Shown here piece by piece: positions 1 through 8,044 of a stretch of DNA of 64,000 nt. Both the position numbers and the translations under genes were made by a program. Every line of letters begins with the position of its first letter. Position 1 is the stretch's first letter. The stretch spans positions 128,739 to 192,738 of the forward strand of contig CAWBLP010000009.1 in the NCBI GenBank assembly GCA_963789495.1, read 5' to 3'. The notes beneath the pieces were generated by a model that did not search any database, had not been told where the DNA came from, and saw only the letters and a list, made by a program, of their open reading frames with translations. The DNA is from CAWBLP01 sp963789495. GTDB lineage: Bacteria; Pseudomonadota; Alphaproteobacteria; Acetobacterales; Acetobacteraceae.

Positions 1-2
1 CG

Positions 3-776
3 CGCGACATCCTGGCGGAACACGGGCCGGCCAAGATCGTCACCGCCGCCGGCGTATTCTTCCATCTGGAGGAACTGCACAGCGTCGTCCGCGGCATCGC
101 GGCGCTGCTGGCACCGGACGGCGTGTTCGTGGTGCAGGCGATCTACCTCGGCGGCATGGTGGAGAACACCGCCTTCGATCAGGTCTATCACGAGCATCTT
201 TGCTACTACACGCTGAAGTCGCTGTCGGCGCTGCTGGAACGCCACGGGCTGGAAGTGTTCGAGGCCGATCTGGTGCCGATCCATGGCGGCACGATCGAGG
301 CGCATGTCGCGCGCAAGGGCACGCGCCCGGTGGGCGACTCGGTGCGGCGGCTGCAGGCAGCGGAATCGGCCAAGCGACTGGGCGAGATCGAGACCTATCG
401 CGACTTTGCCGCCCGCGTGCTGACCCTGCGCGACCGGCTGCGTGCGCTGCTCAGCGCGTATCGCACGCATGGAAAATCGGTCTGGGCCTATGGCGCACCG
501 GCCAAGGGAGCGACTTTGCTGAACAGTTTCAGCATCGGCCCCGAGCTGGTGCAGAAAGCCGTCGAAAAGAACCCATTGAAGATCGGCCTGGCGATTCCCG
601 GCATGCGCATCCCGATCGAGGACGAAGCCGGCCAGCGGCCTGACGCCTATCTGGTGCTTGCCTGGAACTTCATCGATGAGTTCGTGCGCAAGGAACAGGA
701 TTGGCTGGCATCGGGCGGCGCCTTCATCGTGCCGATCCCGGAGGTGAAGGTCATCGGCGCGAACCCGCCGACATGA
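3..776 (+). CDS. C-methyltransferase, C-terminal part (cut by window edge)
   Basis: This is the 3' part of a SAM-dependent sugar C-methyltransferase, an enzyme that methylates a carbon of an NDP-keto-sugar. The open frame runs in from the window edge, so the start and the N-terminal zinc-binding half are missing. The visible part begins inside the Rossmann methyltransferase domain (the AGVFFHLEEL stretch). It then shows the family marker YHEHLCYYT and the C-terminal C-methyltransferase domain with YGAPAKGATLLN. Its stop overlaps the next start in an ATGA arrangement, so it is translationally coupled to the epimerase that follows. Together these genes point to synthesis of a branched or deoxy sugar for a surface glycan. 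The family call is firm; the sugar is unknown. Confidence 0.85.
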   Translation, partial: RDILAEHGPAKIVTAAGVFFHLEELHSVVRGIAALLAPDGVFVVQAIYLGGMVENTAFDQVYHEHLCYYTLKSLSALLERHGLEVFEADLVPIHGGTIEAHVARKGTRPVGDSVRRLQAAESAKRLGEIETYRDFAARVLTLRDRLRALLSAYRTHGKSVWAYGAPAKGATLLNSFSIGPELVQKAVEKNPLKIGLAIPGMRIPIEDEAGQRPDAYLVLAWNFIDEFVRKEQDWLASGGAFIVPIPEVKVIGANPPT

Positions 777-1723
777 GCCTGCCCGATGCCGTCGTGGTGT
801 TCGGCGCCAGTGGGTTCATCGGGCGCAATATCGTGCGGGCTTTGGCGGGCCGGGTTCCCATGCTGCTGGGCGTGAACAGCAGCGGCCAGACCGTGCCGGG
901 CTGCACCGCAACCATTGCCGCCGGCGCGCTGGACACCTGCCCTGCCCTGCCCGCGGACGCCGCCATCATTCACGTTGCGGCATTTCGCTATTTCGCATCG
1001 CAGTTCGCCAGGCAGCAGGCGGACATCGTCAGCGCCAACCTGGCCCTGACCGATCAGGTGTACCGCTTCGCCCTGCAACGCGGCATCACGGAGATCCGCG
1101 CCGCCAGCAGCTCCGCCGTCTATCCTGCATCCTGGCCGGTGCTGGACGACGAGCAGAAGCTGGACCTGAACGATTGGCCGCATGAGGGCGAAGCGGCCTA
1201 TGCCTGGTCGAAGCGCTGGGGGGAGATCGCCGGCGAGCTATGGCGGCGGCGGGCCGGCGTGAACACGATCAGCTTTCGCCTGACCAACCCCTACGGCCCG
1301 TTCGATACGCTGGACGAAAGCGAGGCGCATGTCGCCACTGCCTTCGTCATCCGCGCGCTGGGTGACGTGCCGGAGTTTGAAATTCGCGGCGATCCGACGG
1401 CGGAACGGGATTTTGTCCATGCCGGCGATGTCGCAGCCAGTTTCGTCGAGTCGCTGTCGCTGCGCGGCGTGACGGATGCGGTGAACTGCGCGGCCGGCCA
1501 TACCACGCAGATCATCGCTCTGGCCGAGGCCGCCATGCGTGTTGCCGGACGCGAACGCAAGCTGCGCACCAATCCGCCGCCCCCGGGTGCCAATCCCGGC
1601 GTCAAGCTGCGCCGCGCCACCGCGGGCCGCCTGCGCAAATTGCTGCCGGGACTGAGGGAATTCCGCTCCCTCGACGACGGCATGGGCGACACCATCACCT
1701 GGTACCGCGATGCTCTACGCTGA
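773..1723 (+). CDS. NAD-dependent epimerase/dehydratase (extended SDR)
   Basis: A cytoplasmic NDP-sugar epimerase, dehydratase or reductase of 316 residues. It opens with a Rossmann dinucleotide motif (GASGFIG, about residues 11-17) and has the catalytic SSSAVYP and YAWSK pair (YxxxK near residue 142). I chose the ATG that overlaps the upstream stop (ATGA). A longer frame opens at 701, but it would run 75 bases into the methyltransferase gene. The 3' end overlaps the next epimerase by 14 bases, so the first four genes form a tightly packed operon. The exact sugar substrate cannot be read from the sequence. Confidence 0.85.
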   Translation: MSLPDAVVVFGASGFIGRNIVRALAGRVPMLLGVNSSGQTVPGCTATIAAGALDTCPALPADAAIIHVAAFRYFASQFARQQADIVSANLALTDQVYRFALQRGITEIRAASSSAVYPASWPVLDDEQKLDLNDWPHEGEAAYAWSKRWGEIAGELWRRRAGVNTISFRLTNPYGPFDTLDESEAHVATAFVIRALGDVPEFEIRGDPTAERDFVHAGDVAASFVESLSLRGVTDAVNCAAGHTTQIIALAEAAMRVAGRERKLRTNPPPPGANPGVKLRRATAGRLRKLLPGLREFRSLDDGMGDTITWYRDALR

Positions 1724-2648
1724 CTCCGTAACAATCGTGCTCGGCGCCGACGGATTCGTCGGCCGTCACCTGGTTGCGACCTGGCGCGCGCGTGGCTGGC
1801 CGGTGCATCCGATCGGCCGAGCCGCCGGCGATTTCACCGACCAAGCCGTGGTGGACCAGGCGCTGCGCAGTGCACCCCAGGCCGGGCGCATTCTGCACGC
1901 GGTGACCAAGCAGCGCACCGGCGCCATCCAGTACCAGATGCAGGGCGAGTTGCTGCACGACAATGCCCGCATCCACCTGAACGTTCTGGAAGCCTGGCGG
2001 CGGCATCAGCCCGGGGCCAAGCTGATTTCGCTCGGCAGCTCCTGCATCTATCCGGAATCGGACCGGCCAATTCCGGAAACCGCGTTCCGCTCCGGCCTGC
2101 CGCATCCTTCCGTGCGCGGCTACGCGCTGGCGAAGGAAGTGCTGGTGACCGGCAGCGAAACCTATGGCGCGCAATACGGGCTGCACTGGCTGCATTGCGT
2201 GCTGGCGACGCTGTACGGACCGGGCGCGCACACCGAACCGAACCGCAGCCACTTCATGGCGGCGCTGATCGCCCGCGCCGCCGCAACCCATCGCAGCGGC
2301 ACACAGACTTTCGAGGTCTGGGGCAGCCCCGACACAGTGCGCGACCTGCTTTATGTCGCCGACCAGATCGACGCGGTGATCGCCGCCGACGCCGCCTTCG
2401 AGGATACCATCGTGAACTGCACATCGAATGCGCCGGTGACCATCGGGGAATGCGCCCGCGCCATCATGCAGGCGCTGGATTGGGATGCGGAGATCATCCA
2501 TCCTGCCGGCAGCTTCCAGGGCACCGGCTACAAGACCGTGGAGTCAGCGCGCTTTCTGTCAGCGACGGGGTGGGGGCCGCAGGTGGCGCTTGCCGACGGC
2601 GTCCGCGAGGTGCTGCGGGCCAACTTCGCTCAGGGACACCGGACATGA
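1710..2648 (+). CDS. NAD-dependent epimerase, GDP-fucose-synthase-like
   Basis: A 312-residue extended SDR enzyme. The N-terminus carries the dinucleotide-binding motif GADGFVG, followed by GSSCIYP and the YALAKE catalytic motif, the same SSCIYP/YxxxK pair seen in GDP-L-fucose synthases. A role in a late epimerase/reductase step of a nucleotide-sugar pathway is therefore likely. The ATG lies 14 bases inside the preceding gene and the stop overlaps the ATG of the kinase gene (positions 2645-2648), so expression of the set is coupled. Whether the product is GDP-fucose, a heptose derivative or something else cannot be settled here. Confidence 0.82.
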   Translation: MLYADSVTIVLGADGFVGRHLVATWRARGWPVHPIGRAAGDFTDQAVVDQALRSAPQAGRILHAVTKQRTGAIQYQMQGELLHDNARIHLNVLEAWRRHQPGAKLISLGSSCIYPESDRPIPETAFRSGLPHPSVRGYALAKEVLVTGSETYGAQYGLHWLHCVLATLYGPGAHTEPNRSHFMAALIARAAATHRSGTQTFEVWGSPDTVRDLLYVADQIDAVIAADAAFEDTIVNCTSNAPVTIGECARAIMQALDWDAEIIHPAGSFQGTGYKTVESARFLSATGWGPQVALADGVREVLRANFAQGHRT

Positions 2649-3637
2649 TCACGGTTTCCCGCACGCCGCTGCGGGTCAGCTTCTTCGGCGGCGGCACCGA
2701 CTATCCCGAGTATTTCGAGCGTGCCCGCGGCGCCGTGCTGGGCATGGCGATCGACAAATACATCTATATTTCGGCGCTGCGCCTGTCGTCGGTGATCGAC
2801 TACCATTACCGGGTCAGCTACTCGCGCATCGAGACCGTGGCGCACGCGCACGAATTGCAGCATCCGGTGGTGCGCAATGTGCTGCAGCATTTCGCACTGA
2901 CCGAGCCGGTGGACCTGTCGATCATGGCCGACCTGCCGGCGCGCAGTGGCCTGGGCAGTTCGTCGTCCTTCACGGTGGGGCTGATCAACCTGGTGCATTG
3001 CCTGCAGAAGAAGCCGATCACCAAGCTGGATCTGGCACGCCGCGCGGTCTTCATCGAGCGGGAACTGCTGGCCGAAAACGTGGGGGTGCAAGACCAGTAT
3101 CACGCCGCGTTCGGCGGGCTGAATTGATTCGAGTTCACCGCGGGACGTACCCGTATCGAGCCGGTGCAGATGACCGCGCCCTGCCAGGCTGCACTGACTG
3201 GCTCGCTGTTCCTAGTCTACACTGGTGTCACGCGGTTCGCCTCGCAAACGCTGGACGAGCAAATGCAGCGCACCGTCAGCCACGCGGCGGATGATGCGCT
3301 GTCGCATTTACTGGCGCTGGTGGACCAGGCGGTATCCGTGCTGGAGGGCGACGACCCGGATCAGTTGCTGACCGCGTTCGGCGCGATGCTGCATGACGGG
3401 TGGGAAACCAAGAAAAAGCTTTCGTCGAAGGTGAGCAATCCACAGATCGATACGCTGTACGATTCGGCGCGTGCCGCTGGGGCGCTGGGCGGCAAGCTGT
3501 GCGGGGCCGGCAGCGGCGGGTTCCTGCTGATGATGGTGCCGCCGGGCCGGCAGGCCGGGTTTCTGGAGCGGATGCACGGGACGGCGGTGATCCCGGTGGG
3601 AATGGACACGGTGGGCTCGACGATCCTGACGGGGTAA
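2645..3637 (+). pseudogene. GHMP sugar kinase, D-glycero-D-manno-heptose 7-phosphate kinase-like, with in-frame stop
   Basis: Relatives of this kinase (HddA family) phosphorylate heptose 7-phosphate on the way to GDP-heptose for surface glycans. The frame starts SRTPLRVSFFGGGTDYPEY, has the GHMP ATP loop PARSGLGSSSS, and ends with the GHMP motif KLCGAGSGGF. A TGA at 3125-3127 (codon 161) interrupts it right after AAFGGLN. The same frame resumes with FEF, where family members normally read GLN-x-[IF]-EF. One substitution, for example CGA to TGA, explains the break; there is no frameshift. The full frame would be 330 residues. It may be a real nonsense mutation or a sequencing error. The second half could start at the ATG at 3164 but would lack the ATP site. 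Confidence 0.8.
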
Positions 3638-3643
3638 AACACG

Positions 3644-4726
3644 GTGTCCACGGGCATATCCAGCAACGCCAGGCCGCGGCAGCTCGACGCTTTGACCTCA
3701 CTGCGGTTTTTCGCCGCCTTCGCCGTGGTGCTCTATCACGTCCCCTACACCCTGGCCCGTTCGGTAGGATGGACCATCCTTCCCGATGGGCCACTCGGCG
3801 TGAGTTTCTTCTTTATCCTCTCGGGCTTCATCCTGCGCCATGTGTATCAGGCGGGAAGTTTTGACAGGAAGTGGTTTTACCGGAAGCGCTTTGCCCGCAT
3901 CTACCCGCTGCATCTGGTGACGCTCGTCATTTGGATCGCACTGTTTTTCCAGAGCTGGGGCAACCCGCTGGGAGAAAAGATCAACAGTGGAATAACGAAT
4001 ATTCTTCTGCTTCAGGCATTTTTCAGTGGCCCGTTGTTCACCCTGGGCTACAATGCGGTTTCCTGGAGCATTTCTGTCGAAGCCTTTTTCTATGCGCTAT
4101 TTCCCTTTTTGGTAAAACGCCGCGCTTATGCGATTGTTTTTGGCATATACGCGGTGATCTTTCTGTTGATGCCAGCTTCGCTTCACGACTGGCTTAATCG
4201 CGCCTTTCCCAATTTTTTCTATTTCAATCCCCTTGCCCGGCTGCTCGAATTTTCCTTTGGAATGGTGCTGTACGATGGATTTGGCAGGTTACGACCGCCT
4301 GTTGCCGTCAACACCATACTGCAGTTGATCAGCATCGTGGCCTTACTCGCGTTGATCGTCGTGACGTGGGCACTTCCCGATTCGCTTCGAAATTTCGTTT
4401 TACTCTTTCCATTCGGCGCATTGATTTTGACCATGTCGGTCGATGGGTGGATCAGCCAGAAGCTCATGCACCCAGTGCTGGTGATGTTGGGCGAATCCTC
4501 GTTCGCACTCTACATGATCCATCACTTTCTGTTCCGCATTATCGATGATCTGCCTTTCAGCGGACCAAAGATCGTTGTCCTGTGTGTTTCGGTGCTAGCC
4601 GCCATCACCCTCTCGATCGGCGTTCATTACGGTATCGAGCGACCAGCCCGGGTCCTGCTCTCCGAGAGAGGTGATCGGCCGCGCCCGCCCGCGAGACCAT
4701 TGGGAACTGGGACCGTCGGCTTCTGA
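3644..4726 (+). CDS. Acyltransferase family 3 (OafA-like) membrane O-acyltransferase
   Basis: A 360-residue integral membrane protein of the acyltransferase-3 family, which moves acetyl or other acyl groups onto surface sugars. It opens with the family's LDALTSLRFFAAFAVVLYH motif (the conserved R and H are present) and contains about ten hydrophobic segments. The start is GTG, six bases after the kinase gene, so it belongs to the same transcription unit. Base composition falls clearly between about 3,960 and 4,650, with many A/T-ending codons compared with its neighbours, which suggests recent acquisition. The acceptor is probably the glycan made by this cluster. Confidence 0.87.
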   Translation: MSTGISSNARPRQLDALTSLRFFAAFAVVLYHVPYTLARSVGWTILPDGPLGVSFFFILSGFILRHVYQAGSFDRKWFYRKRFARIYPLHLVTLVIWIALFFQSWGNPLGEKINSGITNILLLQAFFSGPLFTLGYNAVSWSISVEAFFYALFPFLVKRRAYAIVFGIYAVIFLLMPASLHDWLNRAFPNFFYFNPLARLLEFSFGMVLYDGFGRLRPPVAVNTILQLISIVALLALIVVTWALPDSLRNFVLLFPFGALILTMSVDGWISQKLMHPVLVMLGESSFALYMIHHFLFRIIDDLPFSGPKIVVLCVSVLAAITLSIGVHYGIERPARVLLSERGDRPRPPARPLGTGTVGF

Positions 4727-4763
4727 CCCCTGCAATTCCCAACGCCTCTCCGGGAGATGGCTT

Positions 4764-5651
4764 TTGAAAGACCTTGTCAGACCAGCGCTGCGTAAATTCA
4801 TTCGGACACTCAAAGTCCGCCCAGCAGACCACGAGGATCGACCGATCGCTTCCGCCACCCCCCTGCCCAAGCAGGAGGGGCCTGCTGCCGAATCCGATGG
4901 GTTGGTCCCACCGCCCGATGTGGCTCCGTCGCGTCTGGAGCTGTTTGGCTCAATAGCGCAGATCCATGGCGAACTGTCTGCAGAATTGCCGTTCGCGACC
5001 GGATCCTGTGCCATGCTCGGGACAAACTTTGTCGGAGCCTTCAGTTACTTCAATTACGGATGCGAGGTGTCCAGCAGCACGATCGGGCGTTTCTGCTCGA
5101 TCGGGCAGCGCAGCCTGATCAATCCAGGTGAGCACTCTCCCGAGTTTCTTTCCACGCATCCGTTTGCGACAGATCCGTCAGGCATCTCATGCGGAATGCA
5201 TGCTTCCTCAGTCTATCGCGCAATTGCCGGCGCCCGGCTGCACAATATATCTCTCTCCCGGTCAGCCGGCCGGGTTTCCATTGGCAATGATGTGTGGATC
5301 GGGGCGCAGGTCATTGTCCTTGCGGGTGTGGAAGTGGGTCACGGAGCCATTCTCGCAGCAGGCGCCGTGGTGACGAGGAACGTGGCACCGTATTCGATCG
5401 TCGGTGGGGTGCCAGCACGCGTGCTGAAGATGCGCTTTGACGATCACACAATAGACCGCCTGCTGCAGTTGGCCTGGTGGGATTATGACCTCACCTCTCT
5501 CCGCGACGTGATCGATTACTCCGACATCGAGGGAGCGATCAGCTTGATGGAAAGCCGGAAATCGCGTGGCGAACTAAGCCTGTTTCGACCTATGACGGCA
5601 CAGGTGAAGGCCGGAGCCATCGTGACCTCAGGGCATGCCAGCTCGGCATAG
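4764..5651 (+). CDS. CatB-type hexapeptide-repeat O-acetyltransferase
   Basis: A left-handed beta-helix acetyltransferase of the xenobiotic/virginiamycin (CatB) family, using acetyl-CoA. Hexapeptide repeats begin near GTNFVGAFSYFNYG and TIGRFCSIGQ. The catalytic-loop region is GEHSPEFLSTHPF, and the C-terminal coil has SIGNDVWIGAQVIVLAGVEV and GGVPARVLKMRF. I placed the start at TTG 4764 (MKDLVRPALRKF) because a GGGAGA ribosome site lies just upstream. An ATG at 4671 in the same frame would overlap the upstream gene by 56 bases. The N-terminal 60 residues are unlike the family core and may be a linker. It probably acetylates a sugar of the same glycan. Confidence 0.82.
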   Translation: MKDLVRPALRKFIRTLKVRPADHEDRPIASATPLPKQEGPAAESDGLVPPPDVAPSRLELFGSIAQIHGELSAELPFATGSCAMLGTNFVGAFSYFNYGCEVSSSTIGRFCSIGQRSLINPGEHSPEFLSTHPFATDPSGISCGMHASSVYRAIAGARLHNISLSRSAGRVSIGNDVWIGAQVIVLAGVEVGHGAILAAGAVVTRNVAPYSIVGGVPARVLKMRFDDHTIDRLLQLAWWDYDLTSLRDVIDYSDIEGAISLMESRKSRGELSLFRPMTAQVKAGAIVTSGHASSA

Positions 5652-5698
5652 CGTCAGAGATTCAACGACGCTGCCCAGCAGCCCGCATCCGGGCTCGA

Positions 5699-6763
5699 TC
5701 ATTTGCGGTGAGTGAACCACATCGATCCGCCACCACGCCACGCATTGCCGTCGGCAACGCGGTCCAGCGGGATTTGCGAAAACAGATCATGGAAGCGGCC
5801 ATCCTGACAGACGAAGCATGTGGGGAAGAGAGGTTCAATTCTTGAACGTGCATTCATTAAATACACTGCCAACATATATTGCTCGTTCCAATACCAGTCT
5901 ACAAACATATCAGGATAATCATACGGCAGCGCGATGTCATGGATGTGTATGATAACGCCCGGCTTCAGCCTGGGAAGAACATCAATCATAAAGACAGTAA
6001 CATCGGAATTCATAAATGACCTATGACTCCCGTCGAAAAACAGAATGTCGTTTTCCTCCAATTCATCGAATATCGTGAGATCGCAGGTCTCAAGGCCATC
6101 GCGGATCACCAAATCACAGATTGCGTCGATCGCTGCGCGCGGCTCCGGATCAATCGACGTGATCCTGGTATTGAGACGGTGATCCCGGATTGCCTTGTAT
6201 GCGAAGCAGGTTGTGCCGCCGGAGCCGATCTCCAGATACCGGCGCGGGCGACGGCTCTTCACCATGGTATAGAGGGCGAGACTGTCGAAGGGACAAACCG
6301 GAATTCCGAACCACGCAGGCCGGGGCAGGTCTGCTTCCGAAAACTGCCTCGGGATATCTGCCAGATCCGGCAGCGTCGCCAACATCTCCTCAAAGAACCC
6401 GCGATAGTCCCGGATATGCTCACCAAACCACTTGGCCAGGCTTTCGATCGGCGGCTGCGTGACACCCCAGCGCGGCTTGAGACTGCGAGAGGGTCGATAT
6501 TCGACAGGCAGCGCGTATCGTGCATACGCGTTGCCGGGAAGCATTTCCAACTGATTGCGCGCAGCAATGGCTGCAGCCAATGGCGCCGCGCCATGCGCCG
6601 ATTGCGCATGATCGCGATCAGGTCGCGCCTGGTCGCGATCATGTCGCGCCGCATCCCGCTCCGCCAGGGCGCGATCTCGTTCTGCCATGGCACGTGCTTT
6701 TTCCAGCATGGCACTATCACGGGACTCAATCAGCCGACGTATGTCGGGAACCCGGCGGACCAC
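5699..6763 (-). CDS. Class I SAM methyltransferase with N-terminal RD-rich repeat
   Basis: A 354-residue protein. Residues 1-60 form a highly charged, probably coiled-coil stretch built from short Arg-Asp units (RDRALAERDAARHDRDQ and similar). A middle region follows, then a Methyltransf_24-type SAM-binding domain with the glycine motif LEIGSGGTTCFAYKA, the acidic loop ITSIDPEPRAAI and DILFFDGSHRS. The start is GTG 6763; an internal ATG (MLEKARAM) is also possible. It lies tail to tail with the acetyltransferase and just downstream of another methyltransferase on the same strand. A role in methylating a glycan or a lipid-linked sugar fits the context, but the substrate is unknown. Confidence 0.75.
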   Translation of the reverse strand: MVRRVPDIRRLIESRDSAMLEKARAMAERDRALAERDAARHDRDQARPDRDHAQSAHGAAPLAAAIAARNQLEMLPGNAYARYALPVEYRPSRSLKPRWGVTQPPIESLAKWFGEHIRDYRGFFEEMLATLPDLADIPRQFSEADLPRPAWFGIPVCPFDSLALYTMVKSRRPRRYLEIGSGGTTCFAYKAIRDHRLNTRITSIDPEPRAAIDAICDLVIRDGLETCDLTIFDELEENDILFFDGSHRSFMNSDVTVFMIDVLPRLKPGVIIHIHDIALPYDYPDMFVDWYWNEQYMLAVYLMNARSRIEPLFPTCFVCQDGRFHDLFSQIPLDRVADGNAWRGGGSMWFTHRK

Positions 6764-6831
6764 GCCTTTCGCGAACCGCCGAATCGCGGCCCTTCCATAG
6801 AAGCTTCGCTGGCTGCGGCGATCTGACTGGC

Positions 6832-7830
6832 TCAGGTGAACCCCACCTCAATTCCGGACCGGAGCGGCTTCCGGCAGATCATCCAATCCTGGAACGAATA
6901 TCGTTCCGGTGGGGGTCGAACCTCCAGCACCTCAAGGTAGCGACCCCAGAATTCGCGGGCAATTTCGCGCTTCCAGAATGCCTGACTGACACTGATGTCG
7001 CCACAATGGAACCAGTCGAGATCCATTGCCGGCGTCTCATAAACTCGTGATGAATGGTTTTCCCGTACCCAGCTCTCCTGGCGATGGCGATAATAGAACT
7101 CCCAGGCATTTTCCGTGTGTATGGTCTGAATCAGCAAACCGCCCGGCCGGAGAACTCGCCTCAGTTCCAATAGCCAGGTATCCCACAGGTATTTGGTGTG
7201 GGTAAATACACTGAAGCCATAGATTACATCGAAGCTATTGTCCTCAAAGGGAAGAGAAGGAAGCACCGTTCCTGTAAAAATATTGAATTCATTGGGGAAG
7301 TGCCGGCGCAGCCACTCAATGCAACGCGCCTGGATATCAACACCATGCAGTTGCCAGTTGGACGCTTCATGATCGGCATGAAAGTGGCGCAATACCCGGC
7401 CCGTCGAGCAGCCGAAATCCATGATTGCCAGGTTGGGCTTAAGACCAAGATGCTTATCAATCACGCCCCGAAGCAGATCGGCATCGTAGCGCCCCATGTC
7501 CAGATACGTCGCGTCATCGGCCGGATACCCCATTCGGTCCGCGATTGCCGGCAGGGGAAGCTTCTCTCCGGACACGAGAACAACGGGTTCAAATTCAGGT
7601 GGGGGACTATCAAACAGATAATCGATCGGCTGATGGAACGCGAAGCGGGGCATCACCGTATATTCCGCGCGCATCACTTGCGCGGCGCGTTCCACTATGG
7701 CTTGGCCATCTCCGCCATGTGCTATACGCGCGGCAACACGAGCAGCTATGGAATCAATTACCCGCTTCGGGATCCGGCTCGCCAGAATCCGTTCTTTCAG
7801 AAGATTTAAGCGTGCCTGCGGGGGCGGCAT
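6832..7830 (-). CDS. Class I SAM-dependent methyltransferase (Methyltransf_11/25 type)
   Basis: A SAM methyltransferase of about 332 residues from the chosen ATG (MPPPQARLN). Motif I is IMDFGCSTGRVLRHF, motif II/III is HGVDIQARCIEWLR with FDVIYGFSVFTH, and the post-motif is LRRVLRPGGLLIQTIH. The open frame extends to 7935, but its first 35 residues (MAGCGLLL...) look non-coding; ATG 7830 fits better. It lies between the RD-repeat methyltransferase and the 1,044-residue glycosyltransferase on the same strand, so these three genes probably form one glycan-modification unit. Base composition is a little lower than the window average. The substrate is unknown. Confidence 0.8.
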   Translation of the reverse strand: MPPPQARLNLLKERILASRIPKRVIDSIAARVAARIAHGGDGQAIVERAAQVMRAEYTVMPRFAFHQPIDYLFDSPPPEFEPVVLVSGEKLPLPAIADRMGYPADDATYLDMGRYDADLLRGVIDKHLGLKPNLAIMDFGCSTGRVLRHFHADHEASNWQLHGVDIQARCIEWLRRHFPNEFNIFTGTVLPSLPFEDNSFDVIYGFSVFTHTKYLWDTWLLELRRVLRPGGLLIQTIHTENAWEFYYRHRQESWVRENHSSRVYETPAMDLDWFHCGDISVSQAFWKREIAREFWGRYLEVLEVRPPPERYSFQDWMICRKPLRSGIEVGFT

Positions 7831-8044
7831 TATGATGTCAGAACTCCGAAGTGCGGAGGACCGCGTGGTTCCGCGGCCATCTCCGACCTCATTACGACGA
7901 CCTTCCTCGATCAGCAAGAGGCCGCATCCTGCCACGCTGGTCAGTGAGTGAATGGACTATGACAATCGCCGCCCGGCACCTCGGCAGCAGCAGGGCAACA
8001 ACACTGACCCGGCCCATCAGGAGGCCGAACCCTCCACCGGAGGT

